From Anarhynchus alexandrinus (lineage: Eukaryota; Chordata; Aves; Charadriiformes; Charadriidae): a DNA stretch of 64,000 bases. The position numbers and the translations under genes are program-made. Each line of letters opens with the position of its first letter. Positions within the stretch are counted from its first letter, which is position 1. Below are positions 12,762-22,180 of the stretch, one piece after another. The stretch covers positions 3,289,029 through 3,353,028 of the forward strand of contig VUYV01000011.1 in assembly GCA_008711295.1 (NCBI GenBank), given 5' to 3'. The notes under the pieces are model-generated. The model was not told where the DNA came from. It saw only the letters and a list, made by a program, of their open reading frames with translations, and ran no database searches.

Positions 12762-13164
12762 CACGTGGTGCCACGTGGCTGCACTGCAAGGTCTGTCACA
12801 GAGAAAACGTGGCAGTGTCACCCAGAGAAAGCTGCATGAAATTGCAGCAAGCAAACCAAAGGCTTCACCTGCAGCGACACTAAACACTGCATTTTCAGGG
12901 CCGCCTGCAAGTCAGTTGTGGGCACTTTCTCTTCAGGGCTCCATGTGCTTCGATCCGTAAGAATTTCTCTCCAAAAGTAGTTAAAGACGGGAAGAGGTCT
13001 GCTATCCAGGCAAATGTTATAGACAGGTCATTGCACGTGCATCCTGCTTGGATCAAGTGTTGGGTCCTTTTCTGTTCTCCAGACTTCATCTACAAAGTCT
13101 GCTGTGAGCAACTTCTTGAGCCCTGGGGGCTAAACCAGCATGTCTGGGTAGGTCACCTCACGTG
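12762..13164. promoter_or_regulatory. Cluster of four CACGTG E-boxes
   Basis: Perfect CACGTG palindromes occur at 12762-12767, 12772-12777, 13034-13039 and 13159-13164. The first two are flanked as CCACGTGG and lie exactly 10 bp apart, about one helical turn, so two dimers would sit on the same face. CACGTG is the class-B E-box bound by MYC/MAX, USF and MITF/TFE, and by CLOCK/BMAL1. The site contains CpG and so is under-represented in vertebrate DNA, which makes a group of four in 400 bp noteworthy. A 164-codon plus-strand frame (12466-12960) crosses it but resembles nothing. The enhancer role is inferred. Confidence 0.35.
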
Positions 13165-16100
13165 GACCAGCCTCACACAGCCCCTCTGCAGAACCGCCCT
13201 TGTAGGTACAATGGGACGGGGCAAACTCAGACCACGGGTAGTTAGCGTTACTTGACCTCATGTGCTTCCCCTCTGTATCAGGGTGCATTTACTAATATAG
13301 GCAGAAAAGGATGCAAACTGAACCACAAAAAGGAGCTGGTTTTCATAGCAAGGGGCCTCGGCTTATTGCAAAGGCTTCTCTTTAAAAAGCAATTTTAACT
13401 TGAGGGAGAGCGTGAGAACTCCAGATTTCTGCTGACACTGGCTGTTGAGGGGAAGGCAAGCATACTGTTTACATTCTGTATCGTGTTCATTAATGTATAT
13501 GGCTTTTATTATATCCCCTTTTACTACTTTCCCTTGTTCTTTAAAATAAAAGTGCTATCAGGAAAAATATGTTCATGCATCCAATCAATTACCCAGCTCT
13601 CTCTGAGCCAACCCCCTTTGCTGTGCTGTCAGACCCATGGTAAATCTCAATAAACCAAAGGACTCCTCTCCCCAGCCTCATCAGCTGCAGTTATCCTGAA
13701 TGTTATTTTTAATGCCAACAAATTACAGTGTCCCTTCAAGAGACAATCAAGGACAGAGTCAAGGAACAGAAACACCAGTGAGACTAACTCGACAAGAGCT
13801 ACAGAGAAGGCGGCTCTGACTCATTTTGGACCAGCTTCACTCAAATACATTTCCAAAGCAAAACACTGTGATTTAGAGGGGGATAGGTGGGGAGAAAAAT
13901 GAACAGACAACAACACTAATAGAGATCAACCCCAGAGCAAAGCACAGCCACGCACGGGGCTGCAGCATATGCTCTGACCGGGGGCGCTCGTACTGCAAGG
14001 CTTGTGGCTGGCAGCCACGCTCTTCATTCAGCCTCCGGGAGAGAAGATCTCTCCTGACCTCCAGCTCCATACCCCGCTGTGCCATCAGTAATCCCTGCCG
14101 ATTCCCAAGGGCAATCGATATGGATCAATTCTTTGCTTTGCTTTCACTTTCCAGGAAAGGAAACTCCCTTTCCTTTAGGATTAATATTTTTGAGAGTGAT
14201 CTCAATGCAACCCTCTGCACGTATGGCTGTCATTAATGTAAAATTCTTTAATAAAAAGAAAGCAGGCCTATCAAATTTGAAATTAGATGTCTAGAGACTG
14301 CCTCTTCTTGATTCCTGTTAGATGTCAGCAATGGTAATTGTATTTGTTTTGCAAATTTATTTTATACTATTAACAATACGAAACTTCTGGCTCAGGAGCA
14401 CTTGTTTTGATTAAGCATGCAAATTATTCAGGGGATCCTACAAACCTTCCTGAAGAGACACCTGCTACCTCTAAATTAACTGAATGATGGCTAAACATAT
14501 CACCCATAATTCTTAAGAAAACAGGAATTAAGTAAGGAGGAGGTGAAGAAGGATCAGAAGTAAGAACGCTTCCACATCAAGGAGGGATAGAATCAGTCAA
14601 AGAGACAAATAAGACAACAAAATCTGACAAACAACATTCAGTCCCAACAGAACAAGAGCATCAAGTCGACACAAAAGCTAACAGGAAAATGCCATGAAAG
14701 CAAAGGACGAGATGAGAAGGGGGATGCTCTTTGCTGTCACCACTTGTAGCAAGACCCCTACAGTCAAATACTGCCGCAACTAATGAAAAACTCATTTGCC
14801 TTTCACAATAAATAGAACAGTTTTCAAGTATAAATGTGGTTACCCACAAAATCTCTCTATATGGAGGTACCACATGCTTCATTTTCAGAAGTGTTGTCAG
14901 CAGTCAATATGCTTCACTATCGGCCACCTTGGGACATTGGCAGGTGACCCACAGGTCAGAGGCATGAACCGAAATAATGTCTGGGAGCCCCACTTTTAGC
15001 AAATGCCAACACTGCTTTGGCACCCTGCCCAGGGTCTTCTGCACCAGTTAATCCAACCCTGAGCGGGATTAATTTCTCATATACACACACACACACACTC
15101 AGTCACTCTCAGGGCTATATCCCAATCACGCTGAAAGCAGAGTTCAGGAAGAGCCTTTTCTCCCCAGTCCCATATTGGTTCTCAACAAGCAACTGTCTGC
15201 AGAACACAGTAGATGTTAACCCCCTAGTGAGGCTGATCCCATCACCAGTCACTCCATCAAATGAAAAGTTACCCCAAAATCTAGACAATAACTTAGAGGT
15301 GATAAGAATACAAAGTAATACTAATTTGCAAAGAAATCTCACTAATGATTGGTGTTGTCGGGTCTTCATTTTTTTTCCCTATATTGATGTTTCTTATTTC
15401 TTCCAGGATATTTGCAGTTTTAATTAGGTGCAAGAAGATGGAAATTATTAAATTTGAAGGTGTGTACAGCAGTATGCACTGGAGTACAGTTCTGTTTAGT
15501 GATATTAACTGCAAGGGTGAAATGTGGTATTTGGAAAGGTTATTGCAGTATGGGCAATGAACATATATAGAGTAGGAAACAGTGTGGGGCTGATTTCAGC
15601 ACTTGCATATAGATATACTATTCACTACACTAAAAGGAATTAAGAGAAAGCTAAAAATAGAGCTCTATTGTGCAAAGTAAGAGTAAACGTAGTTGCATAC
15701 AGTAGCTATTTTACACTAGGGAAATGGCCCCCACCCTCTGCTGTTCCCCAAAGCCCTACAGCAGCAGCTCTCAGGAGGGCTGAGGGCTTCCACACCGCAC
15801 CCAAATATCCCGTACCTCCCACCAACAGTGTGAGCAAGACTCACAAATTGTTCTCCAGGAGAACAAAATGTGGAGGAAGGACAATGCCAGTGCTTCACAC
15901 CTCTTTTGCGCAGGAATAAATGACCAGCCAGGTGCAGGAAAGACTATGGAAAATAACCTTTCCTTTCCCAATGAAATGGGAAATGAATGCAGACAGCCCC
16001 CCAAAAGCCTATTGCCATGCAGTGTGGATGGAGTCCTGCTACACCATAACTCCTGCTGCCTTCTCCATCTTTGCGGCACAACCACACAACTGTGGCTGCA

Positions 16101-17050
16101 CTGCTCTCCAGGCCTTATATACGTGTGGTATGGGGAAAACCTGACTGTACATAATACCTATGTGTGCCTCTGTATACACCACACAAAGACATACGAGCCA
16201 TTATTTGTATTGTAACCACAACTTACAGAGCATTTTCTGCAAGCAGCTTAAAATCTCAACCTTTCAAACTGAAAATGACATCTATCAATCAGTACCGCTT
16301 CCCACTCTCACTAGACTTTGCAGTTACATCCATGCCATACAATTACAGTTTGGAAAATGTGGCACAAGATACCTGTTTCCCTTCTCCTTGCAAAAATTAT
16401 TCCACCACAAAACACTGATGAATGCCTGTGACATGTGAATGATTAAAACCAAAATAATAAAAAAGCCCCACAATGGGGGACTTATTAGTAATTATGACTT
16501 GTAGGAGGGAAGGTTACTGAGCAAATGTGCAGGTACGCATAGACACACATATCCCCTGCACATGAATTAATCCACTGTGTACACTCTAGCTAGTCAAAAG
16601 CCCTCTGAAGAGAGGTGCACATTCATCACTAACCTCTGCACGTCTACATACACTGAAACCCTCTCCCAGCACAGTGCAGCAGCTTCCTTGGCTAAACCAT
16701 CACTTTATGCTGGTTTGATTCTGAGTGACAGAGAAATAAAAAACACTCAGGGTTTTCTTTCTCACACAGAAACTCCTGGATTTGGCCCCCTAAAATTAAG
16801 ACTAGGGTCTTCCACAAATAGCATCTCACTCCTAGCCATGAGGAACTAAAAACTAATGCAGCAGGTGACAGTTAAATCAAATACATAACAAGAACATACA
16901 TATTATGATATATGCATGTATTAGAGATATGTTTGAAGCATGATTAGCCAGCAAGTAGTTTAAAATAAACATTTAGTAAACTCTGCCTATGTTATAGGAA
17001 TATCAGAGTACACAGCCAAGTCAAGTACACTTGACGAAATCAGCTTCAGA
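13165..17050. other. Non-coding DNA, no gene recognised
   Basis: About 3.9 kb of AT-leaning sequence. It contains an ATGCAAATTA octamer-type word at 14418-14427, a GGGGGCGCT word near 13,980 that only partly matches CTCF, and an (AC)8 microsatellite at 15083-15098. Frames of up to 136 codons (plus 15017-15427) include translated AC repeat (HTHT) and are not genes. Confidence 0.6.
15083..15098 (+). repeat. (AC)8 microsatellite
   Basis: Eight perfect AC dinucleotides after an AT step. A short, ordinary vertebrate microsatellite. Confidence 0.9.
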
Positions 17051-17150
17051 TGAACCACAAGTGACCATATTAACATTTCCTGTTTTAAATATTGTTAAAG
17101 TAAACCACAAGCAATCATATTAACATATCCTGTTTAAAATATTGTTAAAG
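17051..17150 (+). repeat. 50-bp tandem duplication
   Basis: Two head-to-tail 50-bp units (17051-17100 and 17101-17150) share 44 of 50 positions by direct comparison. Both contain ACCACAAG, CATATTAACAT, CCTGTTT and ATATTGTTAAAG, and the first bases of a third copy (TAAAC) follow. The unit is AT-rich and contains no microsatellite core, so this is a local segmental duplication, old enough to have collected about 12% divergence. Confidence 0.93.
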
Positions 17151-19976
17151 TAAACACTGCATGTATAGATATTACTTTTAAAATAGCAAGTAAACATCCT
17201 GTCCATCAAGGTTGTGTTACCTTTGAACTTCCTATTTCGACTTTTCTTCTCTTTGCATAGAGCGCTCTGGAAAGCACTTCAGGACTTCTGTGGAGGGTGG
17301 TTGGAAAGAGAGAGGGAATGGGAAAGAGGAGCAGAGGCTGTCACGGTGCCAAGCGCAGGCACATAGATGAACACTGCATGAGGACGCTTGGGCAATGCGT
17401 GTCATTTCACAGAGAAGAGTGACCAGCTCCTATGTCACAACATATCAAGCCATCAGATATCTCCTTTCTATAATAAAGGTGCTGCCTTTCATGGCACAAG
17501 CCCATTGGGGTTTGTTTGCTAGCGAGGACTGAAGTCTGAGGCGCGTCTCTCTCCTGGGGTGCTCAGGCAACTGATGCTTCAGTGCCCTTGGTTCAAAGCT
17601 TATTTTTCCTCCCAGTCCCATCAGGTGGGAAACTTTCCCTCAGGTGACGCAGGGCCCATTCAGCACCCACCAACTCCATCATTAGGACAGACTAGTGTGG
17701 CTCTCCTGCACTGCCACCGTATCAATGGGAAAGCAGCGTTTTCACTCAGCGAGATGCCTGCCCATGCAAGCATGCATGTACCTCACCGGATGGCTCAAAT
17801 AAGATCGACACAGCACCAGCTTGCAGGGCTTCACACAACAGACCTGAGCAGCAGTGCAGGTCCAGGGACATCGGGCATCACCACCACCAGTCACCATCAC
17901 GCTTCACCCACCCATGGCTTTCCCCGTGCCAAAAAATCTGAGACTCCTCTGCCCAGCAAGAATGCTGCGTGAGTTGACTTTGCTGCTTGAAAGCAGATTT
18001 GTGGGTGAAAGGGGGTAAAGCGATGCCAGGTGTTCCTCATCACGACAGTCTGTGTATGACTGCACCTGCCTACTATAAACCTCTGACCTTATGTCAGGGC
18101 ACCCACAGTTCTTAAACACCACCACCCTGATTTTATGCTTTTTTGAAAGGGTGCCTCCCTCCTGATCCGCTTCAGGAGCTTTTATCTCACTTTACTTTTC
18201 CGACCCTGCCAAGGTCAGGGTGGACCCCGGAGGAGGCAGGGACTTGGCACACCACCCTGGGCACACGTTTCGGGGAAACTGGCTGCCTCCCCAGAGGCAC
18301 AAGCAGCCAGCCCATGCAGTATCTCCCCATCTGAGCTAATTTTCAGGGACGTTGAATTACTTAGGTGCTTGTGAAAATCCCAGCCCATCCTTGCAACACA
18401 GAGAGATCACCAGAAACATCTGGAGGACACGAATTTATGCTTTACCTGTGCTTTCTAAAAACAAAGGATGTCAGCCCCCAGGGCTGTCAATACAACTCCT
18501 TTCAATATCGTTACATTCATTTTCAATTATCCTTCAGAGAAATGGATAAGGTTTCATTTCTCTTTCCCCAGCTATTTTGAGACACATCTGAAACAGAAAT
18601 ATTCAACAGAAAGATGGAACTGGAGGAACAGTAGCCACAGACAAACCGCAAGTGCAGAAGCAGTCTATTTTTGTTAAATGTGCTTTGTTGCATGACTTTT
18701 TATTATTTAATTTTTAAAAATATAATGCATGTCCTTTTTTTTTTAAGCATCGCTGTGCTAAACACGGTAGTGCATCACCTCTGAATATAACCCTCTGTAT
18801 GAAGAGGGAAATTTGAGTTAATTACCCACATCTCCTCATTAGTTTCCCTCTCCCAACAAAATAAAAATTAAAGAGAACCATGCTCGCTGGAGTAGAATGG
18901 CTGAAAGGCAGAAGTTGCAGGATTACTGTGCAGTGCACTGCCGGCTGCAGGCAGGAGAAAGCCCCAGCAGGAATGCCAAGTCCCTGGCACACACAGGAAA
19001 CATACATAGCTATTACTCTTTCCCAGCCAGTTTTTTTTTTTTTTCAAATTCATTCAAATAATGCTTCAAAGGGGAAAAGGCACTTACAATCACAAGACAA
19101 CAGCCAGAGCTCTTTTTTGTTGACTCAACAGAACTGTTATTCTGCATATTGCATGTATATCATGAGATTAGAGAAGAAATAAGGTCAGACCACGGATGAA
19201 ACTTCTGAACACAAATGATGAACAAATAAAAAACTCTATTCAGACATGCTTGCTAAATACCTTTAGGGAGAAAGTCACTTACTTCCTAATTATGACCATT
19301 TGTTCCTTAAACTCTAGGGTTTGCACTTGGTGGAAAATATGAGAAGAATTAGGACTGCAATGTGAATATTCACAGCCTAAGTGCATATACCTCATGCCTC
19401 ACTATTCAAAGAGAGGACACGAGATACTCCAAGCCCATATGATGTTTTACCTGCATCTTTCATACCCATCTTTACTATTGTAACGAGGAAGTACCGCTGA
19501 AAATACATTCATACCGCACTGAACGTGCGGCGCATTTACCACATCCAAAGTTAAACAGAACATTTCAGAGCTATAGGCAAGTTAACGTTAAGGCGTGCAA
19601 TACTCTCACAGAAGTATTTATGGCATGAGATTTGCGCAGCCCGGGACATGGCTAGTATCGCACATTGTCTATAGATGCAAATTCTGGTTTAAGGTTGGCC
19701 TGTGTGGGATATTCCCGTCCCTTTCCAGCTCGCCCCTCTCCCCTGCTTTACATTACCCAGCAAATGCAGACAGCAGCCTGCACCTAACGCCTTTAGCTTC
19801 GCCTGAAATCAGTCGATTCAAACCGACCTTCATTCCAAACCATATCAATCTGAAGCGAAATAAACCAGAATTTATATTAAGAAGAAACTGCTGGCGGAAA
19901 GGAGAAATAAGGTGACAGTTTCGAGATCCTCCCAGGCTGCCTTGCAGTAACCTGTGCCATCGCTGAGCTGATTTGT
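17151..19976. other. Non-coding DNA, no gene recognised
   Basis: Unassigned sequence leading up to the CpG island. It holds T-rich runs near 18,737 and 19,031-19,044 (T14) and an octamer ATGCAAAT at 19673-19680. CpG frequency begins to rise from about 19,490. Frames of up to 137 codons (plus 17559-17972) show no domain. Confidence 0.55.
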
Positions 19977-19992
19977 CACACACACACACACA
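19977..19992 (+). repeat. (CA)8 microsatellite at the left edge of the CpG island
   Basis: Eight CA dinucleotides on the plus strand. It lies about 300 bp from a GT run (20291-20320), so the two are reverse complements of each other and enclose the densest part of the CpG island. Confidence 0.9.
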
Positions 19993-20290
19993 GAGTGACT
20001 TTCTTTTCGCCCCCGACACCTCCCGCACGCCCGGCAGCGCCGCGCAGGCACATTTTTCTCCCTCATCCCCGGCAATACAGCCGGACGAGCACACCCCCAG
20101 CCCCCGGGATGGAGCGGGGATGCTCCGGGAGGACAATCCGGGCAGAGCCCGCATCCCCCCCCNCTCCACCCACTCCCGCGCCTCCCGCCGCGGCACCGGC
20201 GCTGGGAGCTGTCATGTTTATTTACATAAGAAGGAGGAGACTTCGCGGCTTCCTGAAATAGCTGCCGGCGTTTCATCGATGCAGCCTGTC

Positions 20291-20320
20291 GTGTGTGTGT
20301 GTGCGTGTGTGTGTGTGTGT
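20291..20320 (+). repeat. (GT)15 microsatellite, one interruption
   Basis: Thirty bases of GT repeat with a single C interruption at 20304. Alternating purine-pyrimidine GT runs are known Z-DNA formers and are often found near promoters. Its reverse-complement partner (CA)8 lies at 19977-19992 on the other side of the CpG-dense core. Confidence 0.93.
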
Positions 20321-20468
20321 CCCATCCCCCGCCCCAAAAAAGCACCCACACACAGTGCCACAGTGCAGAACGCAGCGGGCAGAGGCATCCACGCGCGATG
20401 CGACCGTCGCTGTGTGCTGCTGGAGGAACGGGGGGGGGAGGGCTGCCGGCCGGGCTGGACACTCCGGT

Positions 20469-20505
20469 GGTACCCGGTCCCCCGGCGGTACCCGGTCCCC
20501 CCGGC
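20469..20505 (+). repeat. 18-bp GC-rich tandem duplication
   Basis: Two adjacent copies of an 18-bp unit beginning GGTACCCGGT and ending CCGGC (20469-20486 and 20487-20505). The second has one extra C in its C-run. It lies in the CpG island, and each copy carries a KpnI-type GGTACC palindrome. Confidence 0.9.
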
Positions 20506-21449
20506 AACACGAAGGACAAAGCAAGACATACGGCCAACCCCACCGAAAAAAAAAAAATAATTAAGAACTCATTTATAAAATGAAACGACTTTGGCCATTT
20601 GAAACTTTTGCTACCCCAGTGGTTGGGTATCCTAGCGCAAAGCCCTGGAATAAATTAGAATTGAAGAGGAAAAAAAGAAAGAAAAAAAAAAAGTTTTTAA
20701 AAAAAAAAAATCATTACCAGACATCACCACACCAGAGTCTTCAAACGGCCTCTGCTGGTTAATTATTAATTATTTAATAGCAAAGAAGAAGTGCTTGAAA
20801 TGCAGAATGGCTTGCCACGGACTGTAATAATAAAAACATTACCCCCTATAAACTCTTTTGTGCGAGGCTTGCGTGCTCAGCCCAGAAACACGGCTCCCTG
20901 CTCTCCAGCTCATTACCTCTGCCGGTGGATGACGGCCAGCGGTACTAAAAGCAGGGGGATGCTGAGGGTGGTGCAGGGAGGTGCGCAGGGTACCACAGCC
21001 GCGGGTGGTCCCGCAGTCACTCTCTGCACCCCGCGGTGCATGCAGGAGCTTGCTCTTTCCCTCCTCTCCATCTCCATCTCCAGCACCGCACTCCCCTGCC
21101 CACATGCACATCTCCCTGCATCTCTCCTGTCCACTGCTCTAAGGGTAAATTAACACAGCAGGCGCCGAGCTGCCACGGCCGGCCCATGGCGTATCCCAGC
21201 TGGCTCATTTCAAACCAGTTCATGCATCTTTACGCTACGCCGCAGTCGCTCTTCACTCTGCAAAAGAGCGGGAGTCAAACTTATGCAGCCTCAAGTGCAG
21301 CTCTGCCTCCCAACTCTTACCATGGTGCTGGGCAAATGCTGCCATCCCACTGCCTCGACTCTGCCACCGGAAAAACGGGAAATAAGATTTTTCTCTTGCC
21401 TGTGTTGTAAGGATTATTGCTTAGGATGGCCGGGTGCTAAGCACTTCTG

Positions 21450-21498
21450 AAAAAAAAAAAAAAAAAACAAAAAAAAGCAAAGAAAAAAAAAAAAAAAA
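21450..21498 (+). repeat. A-rich low-complexity tract
   Basis: An A18 run, then a C-interrupted A8, then an A16 run. A-rich tracts like this recur around the CpG island. Confidence 0.9.
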
Positions 21499-21780
21499 GC
21501 CCAAGCCAAAAAGCACAGTCAGGGTGTCTGCACTAACACTGCGTGCGTGAGGAAAGCTGTGCCCAGCATTTCCAACCTGAGAGAGGAGCCTCTCCCGAGC
21601 CCCTCCAGCAGCAGCCAGGCACCACCACCGGCTCCCGCCTGCTCAGCTGAGGAGACTCGTACCCGGACCCCAGATCCGAGCAGCAGCTCTTCCCTAGCTG
21701 AGCAGTGCACAGGCAGCGCTCCACTCCTCCCTGCCCAAAGTCACACTCTGCAGAGCTTACGGCAGCTTCTTGGCAGAAGA

Positions 21781-21830
21781 CTCTTCCTTTTTTTTTTTTC
21801 CCCTTCTATTTTTTTTCCCTCCCCTCCCAG
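21781..21830 (+). promoter_or_regulatory. Strong polypyrimidine tract with acceptor-like CAG
   Basis: Forty-eight bases that are all C or T except one A at 21808, ending in CCCAG at 21826-21830. As a 3' splice site on the plus strand this is close to ideal. The sequence that follows holds an in-frame ATG at 21834 and an AGG/GTGAGG donor-like word at 21861-21869, which would give a 33-bp exon; otherwise the frame continues to 22175. It may be a real acceptor for an exon downstream of the island promoter, or simply a C/T low-complexity tract. Confidence 0.3.
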
Positions 21831-22180
21831 ACGATGCTGCATTTACAGCAGCAGCGGTGCAGGGTGAGGACGCGTCTCCAGGAGCACAGCAGCATGGCCT
21901 CTGATGGGTGCAGGACATCTCTTGGGTCACACCAACCCATCAAAGCACCCCACTCCGCTCCCACGCCACTGGGGACCCGCGGATGCCACAAGGACATTGC
22001 CGGTTTCAACTCCTGGCGGGCAGCCCACCCGCTCGGGCTGACGGCAAAGGGTCCGGGTGCTTACGCCATCAACTACCACGTTTCACTCGAAGGAATGAAG
22101 ATTGACTTGGACATTCAACCCCAAATTTTCTCCCTCAGTTTCTCATTTCAGCTCTGCTTTCCATCCTTACCTTAATCTTG

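Larger units (their letters stand above)
19993..20520. promoter_or_regulatory. CpG island, candidate promoter
   Basis: CpG dinucleotides, rare elsewhere in the window, are dense here: I count about 27 in roughly 220 bp at 20,000-20,220, close to the number expected from base composition, with local GC near 70%. Density remains high through 20,370-20,520. This is the usual signature of an unmethylated vertebrate promoter. It contains a perfect forkhead-type site, TGTTTATTTAC, at 20215-20225, at the edge of the GC-rich block. I see no clear TATA box and cannot tell the direction of transcription. A 50-codon frame starts at an ATG near 20,109 in a fair Kozak context and ends with an Arg-rich segment; it could be a small upstream ORF. 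Larger frames on both strands depend on GTG starts, cross an ambiguous base (N at 20163) or encode CA/GT repeats, and are not supported as genes. Confidence 0.65.
20521..22180. other. GC-rich shoulder with A-rich tracts, no gene proven
   Basis: The sequence downstream of the CpG island alternates between purine tracts (A12 at 20546-20557, A-rich 20664-20710, A-rich 21450-21498) and moderately GC-rich blocks (20,870-21,410 and 21,540-22,080). Open frames are longer than usual (plus 20791-21153, 21036-21410 and 21705-22175), but none has a recognisable domain and most have counterparts on the other strand. The block could include 5' untranslated exons of a gene driven by the island. GTAAG-type words are present on both strands (for example TTACC at 21317-21321, a donor on the minus strand), but I could not assemble a consistent model. 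Confidence 0.45.

Noticed and set aside
12466..12960. 164-codon plus-strand frame over the E-box cluster
   Set aside because: No family resemblance, overlapped by two other open frames in the same DNA, and no start or splice context.
13976..13990. GGGGGCGCT as a CTCF site
   Set aside because: Several key positions of the core consensus are wrong (no CCA..AG block).
19872..20543. 223-codon minus-strand frame in the CpG island with a signal-peptide-like start
   Set aside because: It begins with GTG rather than ATG, crosses the ambiguous base at 20163, and includes a translated GT repeat (a His-Thr run). GC-rich DNA is poor in stops, so the length is not informative.
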